Assembly (NCBI GenBank): GCA_028551475.1 | Contig: CM052354.1 | Location: forward strand, 3,021,391-3,085,390 | Direction: 5' to 3' | DNA from: Casuarina equisetifolia | Taxonomy: Eukaryota; Streptophyta; Magnoliopsida; Fagales; Casuarinaceae | DNA: 64,000 nt | In this document: one piece after another, positions 36,771 through 48,426 of the stretch | Position numbering within the stretch: position 1 is the stretch's first letter | Layout of the letters: each line of letters opens with the position of its first letter | Translations under genes and position numbers: made by a program | Notes under the pieces: generated by a model | What the model was told of the DNA's origin: nothing | The model's input: the letters and a program-made list of their open reading frames with translations, nothing else | The model's database searches: none

Positions 36771-37690
36771 ATGGTAGAAAATTTCCCCTTAACATAAAGG
36801 GAAGGATCCCTGGCAATGTGGCTGACCTATTGCCTCCTAAAGAAATATTAGATAAGAAATTAAAAAGCTTGGAATTAAGCTTTCAAAAGTCAAAGTAAGT
36901 GCTTCTTGATGCAAAGGAGAAACTACTAAGGATATTGGAGTCTATTACAGTGGTGAAGGGTTAAACAATGTCTTGTATGATGCGAACAACTTCCTAGATA
37001 TTGCTTCCATAAAAGTTGGACAATGAAAGTTAATGATCTAAATCCGTGGAGAGTTGTGATAATGCTACAAATTGGATTATAAGGAATTATTTTACTATAT
37101 ATGAGGAAGAGATTATTGGACAAAAGGTTGATTAAAAGGTAGTCATCACTAGACTATTAGACACCGACTAAGAAAAGAATGTTTTAATCCTTCTTATTGT
37201 AAGTGAAGGTGGTTTTAAAAAGACTATATTAGCTTAATATGTATTCTACAATTAGAAAATCCAAAACCGTTTAGAATTAAGAATGTAAAAAGAGATATCT
37301 CATTTGTTTAATGTAAAAAATACTGTTTGAAACATATTAGAGTATGTAAGAAAGAAGAAAGTATAACCTTTTTGAAATGAATGCACTAATTAGTCATCTT
37401 AAGAAAAGGATTGACAAATAGAAATTCTTGTTTGTATTGGATGATGTGTGGAATGAAGATATTATATATCTTAAATATAGTGAATAGTGGTTCAATTTGA
37501 AAAGTATAATGATAGTCGGGTTAATATGTAGTAAAATACTAATAACCATATGTATTAAGCTGGTGTTGGGCTCTATGGAAAACCCATACGTTTTAAAGCA
37601 TTTAAGGGATGAGGACTCAAGGAATTAATTTATGCAAGTGACTTGTTTAAATGGAAAAACAACACATGGTCCAAGATTTGAGTCACCTAA
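36771..37690 (+). pseudogene. Relic 7: truncated CC-NB pseudogene, first unit of block B
   Basis: ATGGTAGAAAA start context at 36771 with only about 50 bp of leader left, cut on the left by the inverted-repeat element. Shares with relic 2 the CC deletion (TTAGATAAGAAATTAAA) and the GTGGTGAAGGG variant. P-loop degenerate (SEGGFKKTILA then stop, near 37200-37235). Kinase-2 survives except for its first codons (KFLFVLDDVWNED, near 37422-37460). Ends at the common truncation point. Confidence 0.85.
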
Positions 37691-38102
37691 TTTATTTTTG
37701 TTACTAGTGCACCCGTATGTTAAAATCGTGAATGCTAATAGTGGTCTATAAGATCATATTCCATCATTTGTTCAATTTGATTTTTATTTTTGTTTCCAAT
37801 GAAACTTAAATTCAATTCATTTGGTTTTGGGTATAAGGAAAACATTGAGCCCTGCTAATGTGAACAAATGTTGGCTACATTTAGTTTTTGCTTTACAATG
37901 CCACTTGACTTAAGCTAGTGTTCTTTCTCTACTTTTTGTTCTTAAAAATACAGCATCATTTAACTCGAGCACTATTTACTACTTCTTTGAATACATAAAA
38001 AATAAATCTTCTTTCCACCTTTCAATCACTTCAAGTACCTTTTTGTAGCACTCTTTACTCATTATTAACCCTTTCTCAATACCTTTTACTTATTTTCATT
38101 AA

Positions 38103-41100
38103 ATGGTAGAAAAAATTTCCTTTAACATTTTTTTTACGGGGGGAGGGTTAATTGTTAGTAATGTGGCCAACCTACTATTTCATAAACAGATATCAATATT
38201 GTAGGTGTTAGAAGAGAGATTAAAAAGCTTGAAATTAAGGTTTTAGAAACCAAAGAAGTGCTTCTACATGGGAGAAATAGGTAAAGGATATTAGAGTTTA
38301 TTGTTGTAAAGGGCTAAACAGTGTCTTATTTGGTGTAAATGACTTCTTAGGTACTATTTCCATAAAAGCTAGACAAAAAGAGTTAATAATCCAAAATAAA
38401 AGTAAAAAAGGTATTCATATTCTTTTTCAAACCAATGCAATTCATCTATGAAGTTAATATGGGCCATACTAAGGCCATTAAAGGGCATTAGGTCCTATCT
38501 CATCTTGTGTGACAAATTTTGAATGTGTGGAGAATTGTGATAATATTGTAAATTAGATTATAAGGAAATATTTTATTGTATATGAGGAAGTGGATATTGG
38601 ACAAGTGGTTGATGAGAAGGGAATTTAGACCAAACCACTTGACACTAAGATGAAAAGAAATTTTTAGTTCTTCCCATTGTTGGTGAAGGTGATTTGAAAA
38701 GACATATTTATGTTGTATGTATTCTATGATTAAGAAATCCAAAACCATTTTGCATTAAGAGTGTGAATGGAGATCTCTCATTCATTTAATGTAAAAAATA
38801 TTGTTGAAAACATATTAGCGTATGTAACAAAGGAGAAATCAAAATTATTAGGATTGTCATGCATTATCATTAGGCCAAAAGCTATAGTTGATAGCTAAGA
38901 TGCTGCCTTATTATCATAATACCTTTAAATAAGTCATGCTAACCACTTGTCCTTTGAGTACAAAAAAAATAATGAGCTAAATAAACCTAACAAAAACCTT
39001 TTGAATGAATGTGTTGAGTAATCACCTTAAAGAAATTATTAACAAAAAGAAATTCTTACATGCATTGGATGATATGTGGAATAAAGATCCTACATATCTT
39101 GAATATAATGAATAGTGGTTTAACTTAAAAGAAATAATGATGGGTGACACAATAAGCAATAAAATAGTAGTACCACACATAATAAAATGGTTAGGCCCCA
39201 TGGAAATCCAACATGTTTTAAAGTGTTTAAAGGATGCAAAAGGAAGGAATTTATTTATGTAGGTGACTTTTCTAAATGACAAAAGATCATGAGATCTAAG
39301 TTTTGAGAAAATAGTGCTAGAGATTATAGAAAATTATACCCATTTCCCTTTAGCATTGAAGACCATGTCAAAAATGTTATCTTAGAAGTTTTTAATGTAG
39401 TTTTTGGAGTTTTGTAGATAGTAAACTTTCATTTATAAGAAAATAAAGATAGAGTATTTCAACAATTTTGAAGAGCCATTATAATGACTTTCCTCAATAA
39501 TTAAGGTATTGTTTTGTTTATTGTAGTTTCTTTTCAAAAAAAAAAAAACTATTAAGTTTAGTGTATAAACATTGATTGGTCTTTGGATAACGCAAATGTC
39601 TACAAGGCTATCACCAAGCCACTGATGTTTAGAAGATGTTGGTTATAATTATTTTAGGTATTTAGTTTAGAGCTTAATTTTTTAGCAAGTAAAGTTAGAT
39701 GAGTTCAATGTTGTAATTAGATGCTTAATGCAAACTTAGTACATGATCTTGCTTTATTATTGGTAAGAAAATTGATATATGGTCATAAGGAGATAATCAT
39801 TAATGAGAGTACTCATTATGTAGCAAATTATTTATTTACAAGACAAACTTCATCATCTAAAGAAAATAAAATTCAAACATTTCTTTGCCTTGGTGTTAAC
39901 AAGTACTTTATTGATAGTTATTTTGAAGAGATTTTCTCAACTTTCAAGCTTTTGCGTGTATTGGATTTAAGAGTTAAAAGGATTAGGTGTTTATCATGCC
40001 TTATTAATAAGTTAAGACATCTAAGATATCTTTATCTTTGTGATAATAATGAAATTGTCAAGGTACTTGATTTTATAAATGAGATATGCAATTTATGGAT
40101 CCTAATACTTAATGGTTGTTGGTCTTTTAAAGAATTATCAAGAGATATTAGAAAATTAGTCAAAATTAATTGTCTTGAGATTGATGATTGTTAGGAATTG
40201 AGGTATATGCTAAAAGGATGGGAATAATTAACTAAACTTTAGGTTTTTGTCAATGTTTGTGATAAGTAAGGATTCATGTTTAAAGCATGTTGATGGGCTA
40301 AATGAATTAAGTTAGTTTGGTAATTTAAAATGACATTTTTGCATTCACCCATCTAAGTTGTGTAGAAAATGTTGCATTAAAATATAAAGTTACTAATTTA
40401 AAGGAGAAATCAAGACTTTGTGCTTTACATTTAAATGGGAGATTTGAAGGTGATAAAAATGATTCCAATACTATCGAGGATAAGGAAGAATAGGAGGATA
40501 ACTTATCATTGGAAAGCTTGCAATTACACCAAAATGTAAGGCAACTTTGCTTAAAAGGCTAATGAGATTCAAGGGTTTAAAATGGATTCTCACATTAACA
40601 TGTCTTGTTTAGTTGAAGTTATTATGGTACCACCATAGAATAAATTATCCTCTTTAGAATGTTTTTGGCTTTAGAATATGGATTTTCTAAAATAAATATT
40701 AGTTTTGATTATAAAAATAAGCTCTCTTCTTCATTGACATTAGTCATATTTTTTGAATCATTGGAGAAAGTTTGATTAAGTGAATGCCTTAACCTCAAAA
40801 GGTGGTGGAAGGATGACAAGGTTATTACATTATCATTTTCTTGTCTTTCAAAGATAAAAATTGTAAACTACCCCTTATAGACTTTAATGCCAACCTTTCC
40901 ATATTTTGAAGAGTTGTATAATGTCAAGTGAAAGCCATTACTATAGATAATAATGAATACATCAATGTGTCATCTCTCAAAATTGAAATGTCTAAAATTA
41001 CATTTAGGTAAGGAGCTATAAGTTTTACTAAAGAAGTGGCTACAAAACCTAAGCACTCTTAAGATTCTAACGATATAGAGTTGCAATCAATAAAAGTCAC

Positions 41101-42010
41101 TCTCCTTAAGCATAGAACATCTCACAACATAAACATCCTAATTTAAGATTTTGCTGCTCATAATGTAAATAGTTGGTGATGAAAATAGGATGTAACGGAA
41201 AGGCCTTTAAAGCCTCATTTCTTTTTCCACTACAACAAAAAATGATGAATATATTAATACCTCTTCTTTCAAAATTGAAGTGTTTAGAATAATATTTGAG
41301 TAAGGAACTAGAAGTTTTATAAGAGGAGTGGCTGCAAAATCTTAACACTTTTTAGACTTTAACAATAAAAAGTTGCAATCAATTTAAACTATTCTCATCA
41401 AAATTAAACATCTCACAACATTTGAATACCTTCATCTAAGATTCTACTTACAACTTGAGATAACTTATGACAAGGATATGATGTAATGGAAACGCCTTCA
41501 AAACCTTCTTTCTTTTTCCACTACAATAGAAAATGATGAATACATCAATACCCTATTCCTCAAAATTAGTGTGTCTAGAATTACATTTAGTTAAGGACCT
41601 AGAAGTTTGTAAAAGCTTTACACTTTTTAGACTTGGACAATAAAAATTTGAGATCAATTTAAATCACTTTCCCTAGCTATAGAACACTTACAACACTTGA
41701 ACATTTCGATTCAAAACCTCCTTTCTCTTTTGTTTTAAGGATATTCCAATATTGATGCCTTTCCCATCAAGCCTTGAACATGTAACCACTTTATAAAATT
41801 TGGAAATTTGTTATTAAGAAAGTTTGATTGTTTTACCAAAGTGGATCCACAATAGTGAATCACTTGAAGGGCTTAAAATTATTCATTTCTATGCATTGAT
41901 GTCCTTACCTAAGAGGATGCATAGGAAAATTGTCTTTGAAGATGTTAAAGATTAAGAAATGTTCCATCTAATTCCAGAGATAGGAACATAAGATAGATGA
42001 GGATTGACTC
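38103..42010 (+). pseudogene. Relic 8: full-length CC-NB-LRR pseudogene with a shortened TRIM solo LTR
   Basis: Leader 37691-38102, ATGGTAGAAAA start at 38103, CC to about 38340, degenerate P-loop near 38670-38705, TRIM remnant at 38846-38992, kinase-2 near 39048-39095 (KKFLHALDDMWNKD), winged helix from about 39450. 39721-40194 is the longest undamaged piece in the array (157 codons): NLVHDLAL stands at the MHD position, followed by the first LRRs (LLRVLDLRVKRIRCLSC, LRHLRYLYL). Later LRR modules (to about 41700) are full of stops. Partner of relic 3. Confidence 0.88.
38846..38992 (-). mobile_element. Internally shortened solo LTR of the TRIM element
   Basis: 147 bp from TATTAGG to CCTAACA at exactly the site used in relic 3, with the same flanking AAAAT and AAAAC (38993-38997). 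It lacks the second LTR and internal region, and about 160 bp of the LTR middle. Confidence 0.87.
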
Positions 42011-42540
42011 AAGGTTGGTTAAGCATGGTCTCAATCATTTCATTTTAAATGATCATAGGAATTGAAGTAGCACTTTTTTACACTTGGTTTCATCATTTGT
42101 TTCCCTTGATTAGTAAATTTCGTGGTATAAAAGTAGCAAAAAGCAAGGAAGAAACATGATATTAGAATTTGACCGAGATTCCTTACTTTCTAAAGTTGTG
42201 CTTAATGTTTAGAGCTACATCATCAAAAACAAAATTCCAATGACTATATATCTTTACTTATTCACATATGAATGACCATGTATCTTTATCTTTACTTATT
42301 CAAGTATAATACTATTTTAAAAATTCTAATTCCACATGAAAGTTGAAATACCAACCATCACTATTGAAGGAATAAGCTTGGAGACCTAGTTTGTAACCTA
42401 AATAAACTGACAAAGACTTGATTGCACATCCAAATGGATTAATTAGGAAATCCAAATCTTATCTCGCTTAATACTATTTAGAGTCTGAAGCAAATCTAAA
42501 CCTTATCTAGGTCAATCCTATTTAAAGTCCTAGATAAATT
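42011..42540 (+). other. 3' flank of relic 8
   Basis: Block-B counterpart of 22911-23439; no open frame. Confidence 0.6.
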
Positions 42541-42866
42541 CATCCATGCATGTTAAACCTGTGAATGCTAGTGGTAGTTTACGAGATCATACTTGCCTTT
42601 GGTTTAATCTTTTGTTTTCAATGAAATATAAATTCAACATTTTTGGTTTCAAATTTAGAGAAAATATTAAGCCCCATTAATACGAACATAGGTTAGTTAA
42701 TTTGCTTTCCACTTCACGGCGCCACTTGTCTCCAACACTCTTTACTACTTTTTTGAATACATAATAAACAAATCTTCCTTCCACTTTTCAATCACTTCAA
42801 TAACCTTTTTTAACACCTTTTATTCATTATCAATCCCTTCTCAGCACTTTTTAATCATCTCCTTAG

Positions 42867-43930
42867 ATGGCAAAAAAGATTCCCCTTAACAATTGGAAGG
42901 AATCTTTAGTAATATGGCCAACTTATTAGCTCTTAAAGAAATATCACTATTATTGGGTGTCAAAGGAGAGTTAAAAAAGCTCAAAATTAAGGTTTTAAAA
43001 TCAAAGAAGTACTTTTGAATGTGAAGGAAGAATGGCTTAAGGATATTGGAGTTTATCATTGTCTTGATAGACCAAATGATGTATTGTATGATGTGAATCA
43101 CTTCCTAGATGTTGCTTCCATAAAAGTTAAATAGTGAGAGTTAATATGCAAAATAAGAAGGTGAAAAAGGTATTTATATTATTTTTTAAATCAATGTAAT
43201 TCATCTATGATGATAGAATGACTCATTAGATTAAGGTTATTAAAAAGGCGTTAGGTGCCATCTAAACCTGTGTGATAAAATTAGAACTTATGGAAAGTTA
43301 TGATAATAACTTAAATTGGATTGCATAGAATTATTTTGTTGTATATGAAGAAAAGGTTATTAGAGAGGATGTTGATAAGAAGGTAGTTGTTATAAGATTG
43401 TTCGGCATCAACGATGAAAAGATGTTTTAGTCCTTTTTATTGTTTACAAAGTGGTTTGGAAAATATGGTACTAGATTAATATGTATTCTACAATTAGGAA
43501 ATCCAAAAATTTTTTGAATTAAGAATGTGGATAAAGATGTCTCATTCATTCAAAGTAAAATAATTTTGTTGAAAATGTATTTGAGTATATAATAAAGGAG
43601 AAATTAAAACCTCTTTAAATGAATGCTTTGCTTGTAGTCATCTTAAAGAAAGAATTGATGGAAAGAAATTCTTGTTTGTATCGGATGATACGTGGAATGA
43701 AGATCCTACAAATCTTGAATATAATGAATAGTGGTTTAACTTGATGAGAATAATAATAGGTGGTACAATAAATAGTACAATATTGGTAACCACTTGTAAT
43801 AAAGTGGCATGGAGCCCTAATGGAAATTCCATATATTTTAAAGCATTTAAAGGATGAAAACTCAAGGAATTCATTTATGCATATGAATTTTTTTATTAGG
43901 AAAACATCACGAGGTTCAAGATTTAAGTTA
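42867..43930 (+). pseudogene. Relic 9: truncated CC-NB pseudogene
   Basis: Leader 42541-42866 without the solo LTR seen before relic 4; ATGGCAAAAAA start context at 42867. The CC reads NMANLLALKEISLLLGVKGE across one frameshift. P-loop lost (near 43435-43475). Kinase-2 near 43664-43707 reads KKFLFVSDDTWNED. The tail reaches the common truncation point, so this copy is more complete than its partner relic 4. Confidence 0.85.
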
Positions 43931-44393
43931 CCTATTTTATTTATGTTATTAAGGCACTTGCATGTTAAAATTGTGAATTTTGGTGGTGGTCTATGGGATA
44001 ATATTCAACCTTTTGTTTAATGGTTTGTTTCCAATGAAGTATAACTTCAATTCTTTTCGTTTTGGCTTTGGTTTTAGGGAAAGCAATAAACCCCACTAAT
44101 GTGAATACAAGTTAGTCATATTTGTTTTCCACTTCACAATACTACTTAACTTAAGTTGGCATTCCTTCTCGATTTTTTGGTCTTAAAAGTACATCACTAT
44201 TTGAGTCTAGCACTCTTTAGTATTTTTTTGAATATATAACAAGTAGATCTTTTTTCTATCTCTCAATCATTTTAATAACCTTTTTTAAGCACTCTTTATT
44301 AATTATCAACCTTTTCTCAACATTAAGCCTCACTAATGTAAAGACAAGTTAGCCATATTTGTTTTCTACTCCATAATACTACTTAACTTGAGT

Positions 44394-45590
44394 TAGAAAT
44401 GATTCTAACATTATCTAGGATAAGGAAGAAAAGGAGGATAACTTGTCATTGGAGAACTTGCAATCACACCAAAACTTAAGATAACTATGCTTAAAGAGTA
44501 ATGTTAGAATTATATTCATGTAAGGAATTAGAAGTTATAAACGAGTATCTATAAAACTGAGTAGCTATAAAACTTTAACCTTCTTAAAACTAGTGGTAGA
44601 AAGTTGTCATCAATTAAAATTGTTCTGTTCGAGCATAAAACATCTTACAACACTTGAACACCTAGATTTAAAATTCTACTCACAACTTGAGATAACTAAC
44701 AATGAGGATGAGATGTAATGGAAAAGCCTTCAAAGTTTCCTTTCTTTTTCCATTACAATGCATATACCAATACCTCATCTCTTAAAATTGGAGTGTTAAT
44801 AATTACATTCAATTAAGGAACAAGAAGCTTTATTAGGAGAGTGGCTGTGAAATCTTTGCACTTTTTTGACTTTAATGGTAAAAGGTTGTGATCAATTTAA
44901 AGCATTTTCCTTAAGCATAAAACATCTCATAACACTTGAATTCCTCAATTTAAGATTATGCTCATAACTTGAGATAATTAATGATGGAGATGGGATGCAA
45001 TAGAAAGGACTTCAAAGCCTCCTTTCTCTTTCCACTATAACAAACAATGACAAATACTTTAATATCTCATATTTCAAAATTAGAGCATAAAGAATTATAT
45101 TCAATAAGGAACTAGATGTTTCATTAGAGAAGTGGTTGTAAAATCTCAGCATTTTTTAGACTTTGACAATAAAAAGTTGTGATGAATTTAAATTTTTCTC
45201 CCTAGGCAAAAAAATTTCATAGCACTCAAAAACCTTAATTTAAGATTGTGCTCATAACTTGAAAAAACTGATGAAATGATGAGATGTAATGGAAAGGCAT
45301 TGAAAGCTTCCTTCCTCTTTTCTTTAAGGATATTTGAAAAATGATGCCTCTTCCATATTGACTTGAACATATGACCACTTTATAAATTTGGAAATTTCAT
45401 ATTGAAAAAGTTTGACAATTATACCATAGTGGATCTATAATAATGAGTCACTAGAAAGGTTTAACATTATTCATTTCTTTGCATCAACATCCTACCAAAG
45501 AGGATGTGTAGGAAAATTGTCTTTAAGGATGCTAAAGATTGTGAAATGTGACATCTAATTTCAAAGATAAGAGTAAAAGATGAGTGAGAA
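44394..45590 (+). pseudogene. Relic 10: LRR remnant of a CNL fused to its leader by deletion
   Basis: The partly doubled leader (43931-44393), as in relic 5, breaks off at ACTTGAGTTAGAAATGATTC and continues directly in LRR sequence. About 2 kb (start, CC, NB-ARC, winged helix) is gone. LRR modules follow to about 45590 with stops. The fusion does not keep a readable frame. Confidence 0.83.
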
Positions 45591-46217
45591 TTGACTCAAG
45601 ACTGCTCAGGTATAATAATCAATCATTTCATCTTAACTTAACATAGGAATTGAAATAACTCCTTTTTACACTTTGTTTCATCATTTTTTTTTCTCTCTAC
45701 ATCTCTTTATTGGTAACTTTCGTGGTATAGAAGTAGCTAAAACCAAGGAAGAAACATAACATTGGAATTTGACCAAGATTACTCACTTCCCAAAGTTATG
45801 CTTAATGCTTAGAGTTGTATCATCAAAAACAAAATTCCAATGACCATGCATCTTTACTATATTACATTTTGTTCATCCTAATTCCTCCTAAAAATTAAAA
45901 TACCCACCATCGAGGAGTCAATTAGAAGACTTGGTTTGTTGCCTGAACAAACCAATGAAGAATTGATTGTATTATTATCATTATTTTTATTGTTGTTGTT
46001 ATTAGTGAAGTTATTATCATTACCATTGTTACGATATATGCATAATTATTTGTTTTCTTTTATAGATTTTAAAACCTTTTATGTTATGCATACTCATCAA
46101 ATCTTAATATGTGTTCATTGTTACAATATATGCATATTTATTTATTTTCTTTTACAAATTTTAAATCTTTTATGTTATGCATATCTATTATATTTTAATA
46201 TGTATGTCAAAGAAGAC
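45591..46217. other. 3' flank of relic 10 and ATT-rich spacer
   Basis: Shared CNL 3' flank to about 45970, then a short trinucleotide-rich stretch and AT-rich DNA with two near-identical pieces (TGTTATGCATA... near 46080 and 46170). No gene. Confidence 0.6.
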
Positions 46218-47660
46218 GTTTTTCAGTCCAGGCGCTTAACTGCTGGATTGGCTCACGCGGGCTGGGTTGGTTCTTCACGAGTTGGACTGCATCTACGGGC
46301 TGCATTGTTACTTTAGACTTGGACTAAGTTTATGTATTAAACTTGCTGGATAGCTTGGCCCACAAAAAAATAATTATAGAGTCATAGAATTATTGCATGT
46401 TAATTAACTTAATTAACCATCATAAAAAATATATTTCTTCTGATTTAGTGGTGTTCTATAAATCAAATCTTGACTAACAGTTTCACAGTAATGAGTTTCA
46501 AATTCGTTTTAAGTGTAAAATTATTTTTTATATATAATATTGAAGTTCAAATTCAAATGTCTCATTCTCATAAACCAAAAATCCCATTTTTATACTAAGG
46601 ACAAACAGAATCGGACAATAATCGCTTTGTTGTCAACCCCACGTTGCATATAGAACTCAGCGGCCCACATCGGTTGAGAATTCCAGTCCTCGTAGCCATA
46701 CCCCATATTCCTAACAAATCTCGTCCGCTGGAAACGTTAGTGTGCCACCGGGGACTGCCTAAGTGGACTCTCCCTGCCAATTACGAAAAGCCGACGAATA
46801 TCTCCGCGTCTCCGCGTCTCCGGGCCTTTAGCCATGATGAGAAAAAAACACGGACATTGCAGTCGGGCCCGAGAAAATATTGGAGAGCCGCGTCCCAATT
46901 GGTCGGGTCACGTTGGGCCGTAACTCTCCATCCCGAAACGTTCGGTCCAAAACAAAGGGCCGCTATGATGAAACTTGGGACCCATATGATTCAAGCTCGG
47001 GTAAATATTAATCTTTATAAAACCTTAAGGTATTAGGTTGAAGACTAATTCTAACATATTTAATGTGAAATAATATATACCTTTAACACTCTTCTTTATG
47101 CATATATTGATACAAGTATTAGACATACGGAGAAGTCAATTTGAGAGCATGGGAGATTACAAAGCAAAAGGTTTATAAATTCTTAAGGGTGGAAGGCTTA
47201 TAAATGGACATTTGAATTGTCCCGGAATAAATGTAGAATAAAAAAACACATAATTATTTAAGTAAAAACCACGAGTTCCTTAAATCAGTTTAGACAAACT
47301 TTGCAAGCTACCGAGACTCATTATACTAATTAAATTTGTTCTGCGTATCTACCCTATTAACTATATGTCACATGCCTCAGGGTTACTGATTTGGGCAACG
47401 GGGAGGTCGTGCAGTTTCAAGTGCTAACAACATCTTCGCGTACGGAGGAGATTAGCCCCAAGGGGCCCTGCCTCACACCCGAAGCCCAACAGGGAAATAG
47501 TGTGGTTCCAAACGCTGGGAACAACTTCATATATAAGCCAGATTTAGCAAAAGGGCCTGTTGGAGCTCTTCTGTTAACAAAACCTAGTTGCCTTCGGAAT
47601 CTGTCAATCTGCACCCTAATCAAGTCCGGAATACAAATAGGACCCATCTGCAATTGATCA
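46218..47660. mobile_element. GC-rich non-coding repeat element, copy B
   Basis: Block-B copy of 30422-31870, closely similar throughout with small indels (for example a doubled TCTCCGCG near 46800-46820). It carries the left 160-bp repeat but not the right one. After ATTGATCATCTTAAAC it continues like the fragment near 13.88 kb (AGTCC(C/T)AAGTTA follows), so copy A rather than copy B has the altered right end. Frames within it have no recognised domains. Confidence 0.72.
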
Positions 47661-48426
47661 TCTTAAACAATGGTTTTACTAATTAAATTTACCTTTTCTT
47701 GTACTAAAAAGTCCCAAGTTACAATTTTAACAAACTCAAATTAATCTCTCTTATAAGTAATTGTAAAAAGATAAGTAATTTTAAGCATATATTCTAATGC
47801 CAACGTCAGGTGCCCAAAATGGATATGTTGGTGAAAAAGCAAGGGGAATGATTTGGGGCATATAAAGAGAGAATCTACTTAATTAGTCTTTTTGAGATGA
47901 AAATCAACAGAATAAGGATCAAACTATCCCTTCTATATTTTTGTTTCTAGTGCAGTACGTGGCTGATTTGGCCACTCAGAGCTGGAGAGGAGTGGCTACC
48001 GTCCCCATCCCGTCTCTCCTTTCTCTGTATTGGGGTGGAGGTGGGATGGCTCCGTATTCTCTCTTTGTGGACTACATGGCTCCCCGTCATGGGTGCGAGT
48101 TCCAAGTTGCGATTTGTAAGTGGCATCTCATTAGTGCATGACGAGAAAGACGAAGGAACAAAGTTCAAGGAAGCCAACAACTTTTGACGGAATATGAACT
48201 TTTTCATGCTCAGTGGATTTAGGGAGCCAAAAAAGGAGGAGATGCTCTGGATTTGGCAGACAACGTAGGGCAGCTATAGGAGTATCCAAGGAAGTGAACT
48301 TTCTCCTGCGTGAACTTCATCACCCTTTTATCTTGCATGAAACAGGTCTTCGCCATGTTGTAATGTCGATATCTGCGGCAATGATAGCCAGTGTTCAGTC
48401 GGCCTGAGCAAAAAAGAAAAAGGAAA
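47661..48426 (+). promoter_or_regulatory. Upstream region of the CLV1-like gene
   Basis: A TATA-like TATAAAG at 47861-47867 lies about 565 bp before the start codon. The stretch 47950-48400 is clearly GC-richer than the surroundings and could be a long 5' UTR. Its short open frames on both strands have no recognised domains. Confidence 0.45.
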
